DNA of 64,000 nt from Thermomonas carbonis (GTDB lineage: Bacteria > Pseudomonadota > Gammaproteobacteria > Xanthomonadales > Xanthomonadaceae): contig NZ_CP060719.1 in assembly GCF_014396975.1 (NCBI RefSeq), forward strand, positions 2,700,001-2,764,000. Direction: 5' to 3'. The position numbers were made by a program, and so were the translations under genes. Shown piece by piece: positions 11,841-23,225 of the stretch. The notes under the pieces are model-generated. The model did no database searches, had not been told where the DNA came from, and saw nothing but the letters and a program-made list of their open reading frames with translations. Positions within the stretch are counted from its first letter, which is position 1; every line of letters starts with the position of its first letter.

Positions 11841-11960
11841 AGTGTCGTGCGCCGCGGCGCGCGGGTCAAGCGATGTCCAGCGGTGGCCACTCGAAGGGTG
11901 GGGTTTTGCGATGTCCCGGCGGTACAATTGGTATCGATTGCAACAAATGCGGAGCGCGCC

Positions 11961-13121
<1,161 letters not shown>

Positions 13122-13197
13122 CGCCCGGCCTTCCACACCGACATCGATCTTCTGGCCGCGCCTTGCGCGGCCTTCTGCCTTTGGAGCGATTGCGACC

Positions 13198-16100
13198 ATG
13201 AGCAAGACACCGTCCAGCACCACCCGCGCGAGCAACGCCAACCACCTCGACCCGATCCTGGCCGCGCTGGTCGGGCGCATGCCCAAGGCGACCCTGGCGG
13301 AGGCGCGTGCCTTCGCCACCGCCTTCTACCAGCGGATGGATGCCGAGGAATTCGCCCAGCACGGCGCCGATGGATGGGCCGAACTGGCCGCCGACATGCT
13401 GGAATTCGTGCGCGCGCGCAAGCGCGGCAAGGCCAGCATCAAGTTGTTCAACCCGAGCCTGAAGGCCGAGGGCTGGGAGTCGTCGCATACGGTGGTGCAG
13501 GTGGCCAACGACGACATGCCGTTCCTGGTCGATTCGGTGACCATGGCCTTGGCCGAGATGGGCATCGGCGTGCACGTGCTGGGCCACCCGGTGATGCGCA
13601 TCAAGCGCGATAAGTCCGGCAAGCTGCTGGCCATCGGCGAGGGCGAGCGCGAATCGCTGATGCACCTGGAGATCGACCGCCAGTCGCAGGCGGCGATGGC
13701 CACGATCAAGGCGCGCCTGGCGCAGGCGCTGGAAGACGTGCGCGCGATCGTCGCCGACTGGGAACCGATGCAGGACAAGATGCGCGCGGTCGCCGAGGAA
13801 CTCGGCACCCGCCGCATGCCGCTGCCGGACGAAGGCAAGCGCGAGGCACAGGAGTTCCTGCGCTGGGCCGCCAACGACCATTTCACCTTCCTCGGCTACC
13901 GCGAATACAAGGTCGTCAAGCAGGGCAAGGACGAAGTGCTGGTCGCCGATGAAGACAGCGGCATGGGCCTGCTGCGCGGCAAGGACAGCGGCAAGCCGCG
14001 CCTGCTGAAGTCGCTGGCCGCGCACGGCATGCCGCAGAGCGGTGCCGTGGATGCGCTGATCCTGACCAAGACCAATGCGCGCGCCACCGTGCATCGCCCG
14101 GGTTACATGGACTACATCGGCGTGCTCGGCTTCGACGCCAAGGGCAAGCCGGTCAGCGAGCAGCGCTTCCTCGGCCTGTACACGTCGAGCGCGTACAACC
14201 GTCGCCCGTGGGACATCCCGGTGGTGCGCCAGCGCCACGAGTACGTGATGCAGCAATCCGGGCTGGATCCGAACAGCCACAGCGGCAAGGCGCTGCGCCA
14301 CATCCTGGAAACCCTGCCGCGCGAGGAACTGTTCCAGTCCAGCGAGGAAGAACTGTTCCGCACCGGCATGGGCATCCTCGGCCTGCAGGAGCGCGTGCGC
14401 AGCAAGCTGTTCCTGCGCCGCGACCGCTATGGCCGCTATTTCTCCGCGCTCGCCTACATCCCGCGCGACCGCATGAGCACCCAGGTGCGCCACAAGATCG
14501 AGGCGATGCTCAAGCGCGCGCTCGATGGCGAGCAGGTCGACACCAACGTCAAGATCGGCGAGTCGCCGCTGGCGCAGCTGCACATCATCGTGCGGCCGAA
14601 GGGCAGCGACCACGTCGATGTCGACCTGCCGGCGCTGGAAAAGAAGCTTGCCTCGATCGTGCGCGACTGGCGCGATGAACTGCGCGAGCAATTGGTGACC
14701 CGCCACGGCGAGGAAGCCGGCCTGAAGTTGGCCGACTGCTATGGCCGTGCCTTGCCGGCCGGCTACATCGAGGAAGTCAGCCCCGCGATCGCCGCGACCG
14801 ACGTCGAGCACCTGGCCGCGCTGACCGGCCCGGACGACCTGCGCCTGTCGCTGTACCGCTCGCGTCGCAAGGATGGCGGGCTGCGCTTCAAGCTGTATCG
14901 CCAGCTGGACGACATTCCGCTGTCGGATGCGCTGCCGATGATGGAGAACATGGGCCTGCGGGTGATCTCCGAGCATCCGTACAAGGTCGATGCCGCCGAT
15001 GGCCTGGCCTACATCCAGGATTTCGAGGTCGAATCGCTGCAGGGCGAACTCGACATCGATGCGATCGACGAGGATTTCGAGGACGCCTTCGCCCGCGTGT
15101 GGCGCGGCGAGGCCGAGAACGACGGCTTCAACCGCCTGATCCTCACCGCCGGGCTGTCGTGGCGCCAGGTCGCGATGCTGCGCAGCTACTGCAAGTACCT
15201 GCTGCAGGTCGGCGTGCCGTTCTCGCAGAGCTACATGGAAGCCACGCTGGCGCGTTACCCGCTGCTGGCGCGCCTGCTGGTGGAACTGTTCGAGGCACGC
15301 TTCGATCCGCGCACCGGCAGCGAAAGCGATGCCGAGATCAAGCGTGGCATGAGCCGCTTCGGCGCGCAGTTGAAGTCGCTATCGGCCGATGACGAAGCCG
15401 CGATGAACGCGCTGAAGTCGGTGGTCGAAGCCCGTGCCAAGGGCCGCAATGCGCAGGTCGATGCAACGCGAAACGCGCTGCTCGGGCTGATGGATCGCGT
15501 GTCCAGCCTCGACGAGGACCGCATCCTGCGCAGCTTCATCGGGGTCATCGAGGCGACCCTGCGTACCAGTTACTACATCGACTACAAGGACGGCCTCCGC
15601 AAGGATGGCGGCCCGTCCGACTACGTCAGCTACAAGCTGGATTCGTCCAAGGTGCCGGACCTGCCGAAGCCGCGTCCGTATCGCGAGATCTGGGTCTGCG
15701 GCCCGCGCGTGGAGGGCATCCACTTGCGCTTCGGACCGGTCGCGCGTGGTGGCCTGCGCTGGTCCGACCGCCGCGAGGATTTCCGTACCGAGGTGCTGGG
15801 CCTGGTCAAGGCACAGATGGTGAAGAACACGGTGATCGTGCCGGTCGGCAGCAAGGGCGGCTTCTACTGCAAGCAGTCGCCGGATCCCTCTGTCAATCGC
15901 GATGCGTGGTTCGCGGAAGGCGTGGCTTGCTACAAGCGCTTCATCAACGGCCTGCTGGACGTCACCGACAACCTCGCGGCGGATGGCAAGGTACTGCCGC
16001 CGGCTGGTGTGGTCCGTCACGACGGCGACGATCCGTATCTGGTGGTCGCTGCCGACAAGGGCACCGCGACCTTCTCCGACACCGCCAACGGTATCGCCCA

Positions 16101-18147
16101 GGCGCATGGCTTCTGGCTGGACGATGCGTTCGCGTCCGGCGGCTCGGTCGGTTACGACCACAAGGGCATGGGCATCACCGCGCGTGGTGCCTGGGAATCG
16201 GTCAAGCGCCATTTCCGTGCGCTCGGACGCGACTGCCAGAAGCAGGATTTCACCTGTGTCGGCATCGGCGACATGTCCGGCGACGTGTTCGGAAACGGCA
16301 TGCTGCTGAGCAAGCACATCCAACTGGTCGCCGCGTTCGACCACCGCCACATCTTCATCGACCCGGCTCCGGATGCCGCCGCGACCTTCAAGGAACGCGC
16401 GCGCCTGTTCAAGCTGCCGCGCTCGAGCTGGGAGGACTACGACAAGGCGCTGATCGGCAAGGGCGGTGGCGTGTTCCCGCGTTCCGCCAAGTCGATTCCG
16501 CTGTCGGTCGAAGCAAAGGCGGCGCTGGGCATCGAGTCCGACGCGACCGCGATGAGCCCGAACGAACTGATGAACGCGATCCTGCGTGCGCCAGTCGACC
16601 TGCTGTGGAACGGCGGCATCGGCACCTACGTGAAGTCGAGCCGGGAGAACAATGCGGACGTCGGCGATCGCGCCAACAACGGCTTGCGCGTGGACGGCGA
16701 ACAGCTGCGCTGCAAGATGGTGGGCGAGGGCGGCAACCTCGGCCTGACCCAGCTTGGCCGCATCGAGGCCGCGTTGCATGGCGTGCTGCTCAACACCGAC
16801 TTCATCGACAACTCCGCCGGCGTGGACACTTCCGATCACGAGGTGAACATCAAGATCCTGCTCAACGCGGAAGTGCAGAAGAAGAAGCTCAAACTGGCCG
16901 ACCGCAACACCTTGCTGGCCTCGATGACCGACGAAGTCGCGCAGCTGGTGCTCAACGACAACTACCGGCAGAACCAGGCGATCAGCCTGATGGAGCGGAT
17001 GAGCGTGTCGCGGCTGGGCTCCAAGCAGCACTTCATCCGCACGCTGGAATCGCAGGGCCTGCTGGATCGTCAGATCGAATTCCTGCCCAGCGATACCGAA
17101 CTTGCCGAGCGCCGGACGCGTGGCCAGGGCCTGACCCGGCCGGAGCTGTCGGTGCTGCTGTCGTATTCCAAGCTGGTCGCATTCCAGCAGTTGCTGGATT
17201 CCGACGTGCCGGAAGACGCCTACCTGTCCAAGGAACTGGAGCGCTACTTCCCGCAACCGCTGCAGGCCAAGTACGCCAAGACCATGCAGCAGCATCGCCT
17301 GAAGCGCGAAATCATCGCCACCGCGGTGACCAATTCCACGATCAACCGGATGGGCGCGACCTTCCTGCTGCGCATGCAGGAAGACAGTGGCCGCTCGCCG
17401 GGCGAAGTGGCGAAAGCGTTCACCATCACCCGTGAAACCCTGGACGCACGCGAGCTGTGGGCGCAGATCGACGCGCTCGACGGCAAGGTCGCGGAATCGG
17501 TGCAGATCGATGCGTTGCAGGTGATCTGGGAAATCCAGCGCAGCTTCACCCGCTGGCTGCTGTCGCGTCCGGGCGCGATCCCCGACATCACCAGCGCGGT
17601 GGCGCGCTACCACGACGGCTTCCGCGACATCCGCGCGGGCGAGGGCATCCTGCCGGCCTCGCAGCGGCCCGCCTACGAGGCCAGCCGCAAGGCCTGGCGC
17701 GACGGTGGCGTGCCGACCGTTCTTGCGGATCAATTGGCTGCGCTGCCTTACCTGGAGGCCAGCCCGAACATCATCGAGCTGGCGCGCGAGCGCAAGCTGC
17801 GCGCGGTCGAAGTGGCGAAGGTGTATTTCCGCCTGGGCGACGCATTGCGCGAGCCGTGGTTGCAGGAGCAGATCGACGCATTGAAGGTCGACGGCCGCTG
17901 GCACGCGGTGGCGCGCGGGGTGTTGCGCGATGAACTGTCCACGCAGATGCGCACGCTCACCGACCAGGCCTTGGCGATGCCGGGCAAGGACGCCGAGGCC
18001 AAGGTCGCCGCATGGATGTCGCGCGACGACCAGACCCTGCGCTTCACCCTGGCCATGCTCAACGAACTGGCCGCGCAGAAATCGCTGGACTATCCGACCG
18101 CATCGGTCGCGGTGCAGCGCCTGGCGCAATTGGCCAGTCGCGGTTGA
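13198..18147 (+). CDS. gdhB: NAD-dependent glutamate dehydrogenase, large (180 kDa) type
   Basis: 1649 residues, matching the L-GDH180 family. It deaminates glutamate to 2-oxoglutarate with NAD+, a catabolic role. The long N-terminal region (about 1-700) has regulatory ACT-like segments; the catalytic core near residues 830-1000 shows RFGPVARGGLRWSDRREDF and the Lys-bearing KNTVIVPVGSKGGF, followed by the nucleotide-binding part CVGIGDMSGDVFGNGMLLS. The last ~400 residues are the family's helical C-terminal region. It follows the acyl-CoA dehydrogenase by 76 bases and ends at a 13-pair hairpin. Confident about function; the gene symbol follows Pseudomonas usage. Confidence 0.95.
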   Translation: MSKTPSSTTRASNANHLDPILAALVGRMPKATLAEARAFATAFYQRMDAEEFAQHGADGWAELAADMLEFVRARKRGKASIKLFNPSLKAEGWESSHTVVQVANDDMPFLVDSVTMALAEMGIGVHVLGHPVMRIKRDKSGKLLAIGEGERESLMHLEIDRQSQAAMATIKARLAQALEDVRAIVADWEPMQDKMRAVAEELGTRRMPLPDEGKREAQEFLRWAANDHFTFLGYREYKVVKQGKDEVLVADEDSGMGLLRGKDSGKPRLLKSLAAHGMPQSGAVDALILTKTNARATVHRPGYMDYIGVLGFDAKGKPVSEQRFLGLYTSSAYNRRPWDIPVVRQRHEYVMQQSGLDPNSHSGKALRHILETLPREELFQSSEEELFRTGMGILGLQERVRSKLFLRRDRYGRYFSALAYIPRDRMSTQVRHKIEAMLKRALDGEQVDTNVKIGESPLAQLHIIVRPKGSDHVDVDLPALEKKLASIVRDWRDELREQLVTRHGEEAGLKLADCYGRALPAGYIEEVSPAIAATDVEHLAALTGPDDLRLSLYRSRRKDGGLRFKLYRQLDDIPLSDALPMMENMGLRVISEHPYKVDAADGLAYIQDFEVESLQGELDIDAIDEDFEDAFARVWRGEAENDGFNRLILTAGLSWRQVAMLRSYCKYLLQVGVPFSQSYMEATLARYPLLARLLVELFEARFDPRTGSESDAEIKRGMSRFGAQLKSLSADDEAAMNALKSVVEARAKGRNAQVDATRNALLGLMDRVSSLDEDRILRSFIGVIEATLRTSYYIDYKDGLRKDGGPSDYVSYKLDSSKVPDLPKPRPYREIWVCGPRVEGIHLRFGPVARGGLRWSDRREDFRTEVLGLVKAQMVKNTVIVPVGSKGGFYCKQSPDPSVNRDAWFAEGVACYKRFINGLLDVTDNLAADGKVLPPAGVVRHDGDDPYLVVAADKGTATFSDTANGIAQAHGFWLDDAFASGGSVGYDHKGMGITARGAWESVKRHFRALGRDCQKQDFTCVGIGDMSGDVFGNGMLLSKHIQLVAAFDHRHIFIDPAPDAAATFKERARLFKLPRSSWEDYDKALIGKGGGVFPRSAKSIPLSVEAKAALGIESDATAMSPNELMNAILRAPVDLLWNGGIGTYVKSSRENNADVGDRANNGLRVDGEQLRCKMVGEGGNLGLTQLGRIEAALHGVLLNTDFIDNSAGVDTSDHEVNIKILLNAEVQKKKLKLADRNTLLASMTDEVAQLVLNDNYRQNQAISLMERMSVSRLGSKQHFIRTLESQGLLDRQIEFLPSDTELAERRTRGQGLTRPELSVLLSYSKLVAFQQLLDSDVPEDAYLSKELERYFPQPLQAKYAKTMQQHRLKREIIATAVTNSTINRMGATFLLRMQEDSGRSPGEVAKAFTITRETLDARELWAQIDALDGKVAESVQIDALQVIWEIQRSFTRWLLSRPGAIPDITSAVARYHDGFRDIRAGEGILPASQRPAYEASRKAWRDGGVPTVLADQLAALPYLEASPNIIELARERKLRAVEVAKVYFRLGDALREPWLQEQIDALKVDGRWHAVARGVLRDELSTQMRTLTDQALAMPGKDAEAKVAAWMSRDDQTLRFTLAMLNELAAQKSLDYPTASVAVQRLAQLASRG

Positions 18148-18152
18148 GTCGG

Positions 18153-18184
18153 CATTCCCTCTCCCGCCTGCGGGGGAGGGAATG
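18153..18184. terminator. stem-loop after the glutamate dehydrogenase gene
   Basis: CATTCCCTCTCCC, a six-base loop and GGGGGAGGGAATG form a 13-pair stem with one G-T wobble, six bases past the stop codon. There is no T-run. The CCCTCTCCCGCctgcGGG core resembles a short repeat I recall as common after genes in xanthomonads. It may act as a terminator or transcript stabiliser. Confidence 0.5.
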
Positions 18185-18204
18185 ATCCGGGTTAAGCTCG
18201 GCCC

Positions 18205-18972
18205 ATGAGCACGCTACGCCTTACCCTGCTTGCCAGCCCCGCCGATGAGGCGCAGGCCGCGCTGGCAACCCTCACCGCGTTGCACCCGCAACATGCCCCG
18301 CAGGATGCGGATGTCATCGTCGCCCTCGGCGGCGATGGCTTCATGCTGCAAACGCTGCATCGGCATGGCGCGCTCGGCAAGCCGGTGTACGGGATGAAGC
18401 TGGGCACGGTCGGCTTCCTGATGAACCAGCATCGGCCTGAAGACCTGCACGAGCGCATCGCCGCGGCCGAACCCGCGGTCCTGCATCCGCTGGAAATGCT
18501 GGCGCAGACCGAATCCGGCACCACGGTGGGATCGCTGGCGTACAACGAAGTCTCGCTGCTGCGACAGACCCGGCAGGCCGCGCATGTGTCGATCGAACTC
18601 AATGGCGACGTGCGCCTCGACGAACTCATTTGCGACGGGGTGATGCTGGCCACACCGGCCGGCAGCACCGCCTACAACTTCTCCGCCAACGGGCCGATCC
18701 TGCCGCTCGGCGCAAACGTGATGGCGCTGACGCCGATCGCGCCGTTCCGCCCGCGGCGTTGGCGTGGTGCCGTTCTGAAGTCCGGTACCGAAGTGCGTTT
18801 CCGCGTGCTCGATCCGCACAAGCGGCCGGTCAGCGCCACCGCCGACTCGCACGAAGTCCGCGACGTCATCGAGGTGCTGGTACGCGAACAGCGCGAGCGC
18901 AGTGTGACCCTGCTGTTCGATCCCGAGCACAACCTCGAGGAACGCATCATGATCGAGCAGTTCACGGTTTGA
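18205..18972 (+). CDS. nadK: NAD kinase
   Basis: 255 residues. It phosphorylates NAD to NADP. The ATP/NAD-binding GGDG motif is in [15 protein letters not shown] (residues 36-50), the conserved NE pair in [11 protein letters not shown], and the second signature in [22 protein letters not shown]. Shorter than E. coli NadK (292) but within the range of the short bacterial form. It starts 57 bases after the glutamate dehydrogenase stop and is followed 15 bases later by a cyclic-di-GMP signalling gene, which may be on the same transcript. Confidence 0.93.
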   Translation: MSTLRLTLLASPADEAQAALATLTALHPQHAPQDADVIVALGGDGFMLQTLHRHGALGKPVYGMKLGTVGFLMNQHRPEDLHERIAAAEPAVLHPLEMLAQTESGTTVGSLAYNEVSLLRQTRQAAHVSIELNGDVRLDELICDGVMLATPAGSTAYNFSANGPILPLGANVMALTPIAPFRPRRWRGAVLKSGTEVRFRVLDPHKRPVSATADSHEVRDVIEVLVREQRERSVTLLFDPEHNLEERIMIEQFTV

Positions 18973-18987
18973 GCCGCGGGAGTCCGC

Positions 18988-21612
18988 ATGTCATTCGAGC
19001 AGACACAGCATCAGCAGGAAACGCGCAACGCCAGCGAGCGTCGGTGGTTACCTTGGGTGGCCGCGCTGACCGCGTTCGTGCTGGGAATGGCGCTGACCAT
19101 CTGGCAGGCATTGGCAGACCATCGTTTCGCCCAGATCGAGCAGCGCCGCGAGTTCGTGGAAGCGGCCAGCGGCATCGTGGACGCCATCGAGTTGCAGCTG
19201 TCCGACTGCGAACGACTGATTCGCACCTTCCAGTCGGTATTCCTGGCCTCCCAGGAGGTGACGCCAGATGAATTCCGCTTGATATTCGACAACCTTCGGG
19301 ACGACCGGGCCCGAGTCAACCTGCAAGCCCTCGCATTCGCGAAGCGCGTGGTCGGGGACGGTCGCGAGCGTTTCATCACCAGCATTTTCCTGCCGATCCG
19401 CGGCAATGAATCGATCCGCGGACTGGACGTCAACGAACAGCCCAGCAACCTGCTCTCTCTGCTCGAATCGCGCGACACCGATGAAGTCAGCATGTCGGCA
19501 CCTTTCCCCTTGCGGCAAACGATGGGCAAGACGTCGGCGGTCGATGGGTTCATCCTGCGCCTGCCCGTCTTTGGCAAAGGCTCAGTCCCCACCACCGTGG
19601 AGGAGCGCCAGCGCGCATTCGTCGGTTCGCTGGGCGCGTCTTTCCGTCTCCCGAACCTCATCACCAGCGTCGTGCCATCGAACGGCATGATCGCCCAGGT
19701 CGTGGTGGACGACATGACCGACGGGTCGCCCCGGCGGTTGCACCAGCATGGGCTCGGGACGGCCGATGCCGCCGCCCACCACCATCGACAGCAGATCCGC
19801 TTCGGAGGACGCACATGGCGGGTCACGGTTCACGGATTGCGTAGCGCAGAGGTCAGCCCTTGGTCAGGCAGCATCCTCTGGCTGGGCACCTTGGTCAGTG
19901 CATTGCTGGCGGCACTCAGCTGGTCCCTGTTCAGTACGCGAGAGCGTGCGATTTCCCTTGCGGGCTCGATGAGCCAGCGCTTCAGGGCGAGCGAGGAGCG
20001 CTTCAGAAGGCTGACGGAACTGTTGCCCTCACTGGTGGTGGTCGCCCGGCGCCACGATGGCAAGCTGCTGTATCTCAATGCGGCCGCACGGGATCGCCTC
20101 GGCGAGGTGGCGGGCGCGCGCATGCTGGGCGATCTATTCGATGAGGAGGCGTTCGCGGCGCTGTCCTCGGCGTCCGAAGGCGCGTCCCTGAGTGCCGACC
20201 TGCAGATGATCCCTGCGCTCTCGGAACCTTTCTGGGCGAATGTCTGCGTGTCGAGCATCGAAATAGACAATGTTCCGACGTGGCTGATCGTCGCCAGCGA
20301 TATCTCGCAACAGCGGCAGATGACCGAGCGTCTCAGTTACCAGGCCAGCCATGACTCCCTGACCAAGCAGCTCAACAGACGGGAATTCGAGGCGCGCGTC
20401 AGCAAGGCACTTGCCTCGCCAGGCGCCCAGGATTGCGCGCTGCTGTTCATCGATCTGGATCAGTTCAAGGTGATCAATGACACGTCCGGACATCGCGCAG
20501 GCGACGAGTTGCTTGTGCAACTGGCCTCAATGATGCGGGAAAAATTGCGTCCCACCGACACCTTGGGCCGCCTGGGCGGGGACGAGTTCGGGGTGCTGCT
20601 GGCGGGCGTGCGCAGCGCAGAAGGAGCAATCCAGGCCGCAGAGCGGTTGCGGCGCAGCCTGGAAAGCTACATTTTCAATTGGGAGCAGCGGACCTACACG
20701 ATCAGCGCAAGCATCGGTGCGGTCATGCTGAGCAAAGCCGGCACCCTGAAGGAACTGTTCGCGCACGCCGATGCTGCGTGCTATCTGGCCAAGGAAGCCG
20801 GTCGCAATCGCATCCATTTCCACTCCGACGACGACACCGCAATCACGTCCCGCCTCACCGAAATGGAATGGGCGAGTCGCCTGCGCGATGCGCTGCGCGA
20901 GCAGAGGCTGCTCCTGGATTACCAGGAATTGCATCCGATCCAGCCCGGGGTCCAGGAACAGATGCATGTTGAAGTGCTGGTTCGCCTGCGTGCCGAGGAC
21001 GGCCGCGAGGTGATGCCTGGCGCCTTCCTGCCGGCGGCGGAGCGCTACGGGTTGATGCCCGCCATCGATCGCTGGGTCGTCGAAACCGCCATCAGCAACA
21101 TCGATCGGCTGCATCCGAGTGGCGATGGACTCGGCACCTGCGCGATCAACCTCTCAAGCTCCAGCCTGGAGGATGACAGCCTGTTTCAACTGGTTGCCGA
21201 TCTTGTCAAATCGGAGGGCGTTGATCCGGGCAGGCTGCTTTTCGAGATCACCGAAACCGTGGCGATGCGCGATTTCACCGCTTCCAGTGCACTCATCTCC
21301 AAACTCCGGGCATTGGGGTGTCGGGTCGCGCTGGATGATTTCGGCGCGGGAATGTCCTCGTTCGGTTACTTGAAGAATCTCGAGCTGGACGTGGTGAAGA
21401 TCGACGGGAGTTTCGTGCAGGAACTGGCCACCGACCGCATGTCGCAGTCGATTGTTCGCGCCGTGACCGAGATCGGGCACCAGCAAGGCCTGAAAGTGGT
21501 CGCGGAGTGGGTGTCCTCGACAGAGATGCTGGACTTGCTTCGTCAGGTGGGGGTCGACTATGCGCAGGGTTTCGCACTGCACAAGCCTGAACGGGTTGTG
21601 TTTCAGCGTTGA
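18988..21612 (+). CDS. CHASE-PAS-GGDEF-EAL membrane signalling protein
   Basis: 874 residues. TM1 at about 23-43, a periplasmic CHASE-type sensor domain (about 45-285), TM2 at about 292-312, a PAS-like region (about 330-440), GGDEF domain and EAL domain. The diguanylate cyclase motif is intact: GGDEF at residues 530-534 in LGRLGGDEFGVLL. In the phosphodiesterase domain the EAL triad reads EVL (662-664), but other catalytic marks are present: FEITET, LDDFGAGMSSFGYL, KIDGSF and a Gln in YAQGF; the usual EGVE reads EWVS. So cyclic-di-GMP synthesis is likely possible and hydrolysis plausible. The ligand sensed by the CHASE domain is unknown. Confidence 0.9.
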   Translation: MSFEQTQHQQETRNASERRWLPWVAALTAFVLGMALTIWQALADHRFAQIEQRREFVEAASGIVDAIELQLSDCERLIRTFQSVFLASQEVTPDEFRLIFDNLRDDRARVNLQALAFAKRVVGDGRERFITSIFLPIRGNESIRGLDVNEQPSNLLSLLESRDTDEVSMSAPFPLRQTMGKTSAVDGFILRLPVFGKGSVPTTVEERQRAFVGSLGASFRLPNLITSVVPSNGMIAQVVVDDMTDGSPRRLHQHGLGTADAAAHHHRQQIRFGGRTWRVTVHGLRSAEVSPWSGSILWLGTLVSALLAALSWSLFSTRERAISLAGSMSQRFRASEERFRRLTELLPSLVVVARRHDGKLLYLNAAARDRLGEVAGARMLGDLFDEEAFAALSSASEGASLSADLQMIPALSEPFWANVCVSSIEIDNVPTWLIVASDISQQRQMTERLSYQASHDSLTKQLNRREFEARVSKALASPGAQDCALLFIDLDQFKVINDTSGHRAGDELLVQLASMMREKLRPTDTLGRLGGDEFGVLLAGVRSAEGAIQAAERLRRSLESYIFNWEQRTYTISASIGAVMLSKAGTLKELFAHADAACYLAKEAGRNRIHFHSDDDTAITSRLTEMEWASRLRDALREQRLLLDYQELHPIQPGVQEQMHVEVLVRLRAEDGREVMPGAFLPAAERYGLMPAIDRWVVETAISNIDRLHPSGDGLGTCAINLSSSSLEDDSLFQLVADLVKSEGVDPGRLLFEITETVAMRDFTASSALISKLRALGCRVALDDFGAGMSSFGYLKNLELDVVKIDGSFVQELATDRMSQSIVRAVTEIGHQQGLKVVAEWVSSTEMLDLLRQVGVDYAQGFALHKPERVVFQR

Positions 21613-21682
21613 GCGCCGTGTGAGCTGACTGAGCCTCCGTTTGATCACCGCACCTGCGACGCGGATCGCCGACAATCCCCAC

Positions 21683-22594
21683 ATGCCTGAACCCGTCGCC
21701 ATCCTGACCGTCGCCATCACTGCGCGGGCGTTGTTCCACATGGAGGACAGCCACGGTCTGTTCGAGGCCGAGGGGGTCAAGGCCTACGCCGAGTTCCAGC
21801 GGGAGCGCGAGGACGACGTGCTGGAGCCGGGCATCGCATTCCCGCTGGTACGCAAGCTGCTGGCCTTGAACCACGGTGCTCCCGTTGACGCGCCGAGGGT
21901 CGAAGTGATCCTGCTGTCGCGCAATTCGTCCGATACCGGCCTGCGCGTTTTCAACTCGATCCAGCATTACGGCCTGGACATCCGCCGCGCCACGTTCACT
22001 TCGGGCGCGCCGGTGTGGCCGTACATCGTGCCGTTCGGCGCGCAGCTGTTCCTCTCGGCGAATCCGGAATCCGTGCGCAGCGCGCTGGAAGCAGGGGTGG
22101 CGGCGGCCACGATTCTGCCGGCGCTGGCGCCCGAATCGCCGCACGACCAGTTGCGGATCGCCTTCGATGGCGATGCGGTGATCTTCGGCGACGAGAGCGA
22201 ACGCGTCTCCCGCGAACACGGCGTCGAGGCCTTCGGCCGGCACGAGCGCGAACGTGCGCGCGAGCCGCTGACCGGCGGGCCATTCCGCGGTTTTCTGTCC
22301 GCGTTGCACGACCTGCAAGCCGCGTTCCCGGTCGGTGACGATGCGCCGATCCGCACCGCGTTGGTCACCGCGCGTTCTGCGCCGGCGCACGAACGCGTCA
22401 TCCGCACCCTGCGCGACTGGGAGGTGCGGCTGGATGAGGCGCTGTTTCTCGGCGGTCGCGGCAAGGGGCCGTTCCTGCGCGCATTCGGTGCCGACATCTT
22501 CTTCGACGACTCGCCGCACAACATCGATTCGGCGCGGCTGCATGTCGCCGCCGGCCACGTACCGCATGGCGTGGCCAACGAGCCCGCCCCGTAG
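21683..22594 (+). CDS. cytosolic 5'-nucleotidase (NT5C1-like family)
   Basis: 303 residues. The product matches the 5-nucleotidase family related to animal cytosolic nucleotidase 1: AILTVAITARALFHMEDSH near the start, EVILLSRNSSDTGLRVFNS, and the HAD-type acidic motif RIAFDGDAVIFGDESE. It should dephosphorylate nucleoside monophosphates in the cytoplasm. The ATG at 21683 is chosen because it begins just before the conserved N-terminal strand; the ORF is open back to 21641 but has no better start. It lies 70 bases after the GGDEF-EAL gene and converges with a DUF2939 gene, leaving six bases between the two stops. Confidence 0.85.
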   Translation: MPEPVAILTVAITARALFHMEDSHGLFEAEGVKAYAEFQREREDDVLEPGIAFPLVRKLLALNHGAPVDAPRVEVILLSRNSSDTGLRVFNSIQHYGLDIRRATFTSGAPVWPYIVPFGAQLFLSANPESVRSALEAGVAAATILPALAPESPHDQLRIAFDGDAVIFGDESERVSREHGVEAFGRHERERAREPLTGGPFRGFLSALHDLQAAFPVGDDAPIRTALVTARSAPAHERVIRTLRDWEVRLDEALFLGGRGKGPFLRAFGADIFFDDSPHNIDSARLHVAAGHVPHGVANEPAP

Positions 22595-22600
22595 CGCCGG

Positions 22601-23143
22601 TCAATCCTCGGGCAGGTCGATCCCGGTCAGCTTCCAGCTCAGGCCGGTGCGACTGAACTCGAATACCACCGGCTTGCCGTCGTCGTTGTGCACGGTCGCG
22701 GTGAACAGCGATGCGGAGACGTAGCCGGTCTTCGCATCCTTCAGCGGATCGGCCGCACGCGCCTTGCCGTCGGGATCCTTGTCGCCTGTCACCTGCCTGG
22801 CCAGCGCGTTGCCGCGCAGCAGAGTGGCAACTCCGACCGGCGACACCATCGCGTCGATCGCCGGCTTGGAAATCAGTTCGGTGACGCCGGTCAGAGCGGT
22901 GCCCGTGTGGCCTGTGCCAGCCCGCTCAAGAATTCCGCGGGCGATGCGCTCCTGGATCTGCGGGCGCACGTTCTCGCGCAGGCGATCAAAGTCGACGAAA
23001 CGCCACAGCTCGCCGTAGTTGCCACTGGCCACCACGTTGCGGATGCCGTTGATCGCCAGCCACGGGCCGGCCGCAACGAACGCCAGCAGGGCGAGCAGGA
23101 GCAGCGCCGCGATGGCGAGCAACCACTTGGTCTTCTTGTTCAT
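22601..23143 (-). CDS. DUF2939 family membrane-anchored protein
   Basis: 180 residues. An N-terminal membrane segment, MNKKTKWLLAIAALLLLALL, is followed by a periplasmic-looking domain with GNYGELWRFVDFDRLRENVR and RTGLSWKLTGIDLPED at the end. This is the DUF2939 pattern; no function is known. The ATG at 23143 marks the start of the hydrophobic segment; the ORF is open further but the upstream residues are low-complexity arginine-rich. It is the last gene of a minus-strand run after the DUF4785 gene, separated from it by 82 bases. Confidence 0.75.
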   Translation of the reverse strand: MNKKTKWLLAIAALLLLALLAFVAAGPWLAINGIRNVVASGNYGELWRFVDFDRLRENVRPQIQERIARGILERAGTGHTGTALTGVTELISKPAIDAMVSPVGVATLLRGNALARQVTGDKDPDGKARAADPLKDAKTGYVSASLFTATVHNDDGKPVVFEFSRTGLSWKLTGIDLPED

Positions 23144-23225
23144 CGGTGAGTCCGTTGCGGGTTGCCTGCATCCTGCGCAAACGACGACGGCCGGGCAAGC
23201 CCGGCCATCGTGCCCAGTCCACCGG

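Noticed and set aside
11812..11960. Cobalamin or SAM riboswitch ahead of the metH operon
   Set aside because: The leader is too short and lacks the B12 box or SAM-type helices.
15379..18129. 916-residue open frame opposite the glutamate dehydrogenase gene
   Set aside because: Antisense to a well-supported catalytic gene; composition is biased (VQLVGAR-type repeats of common residues) and no start signal is seen.
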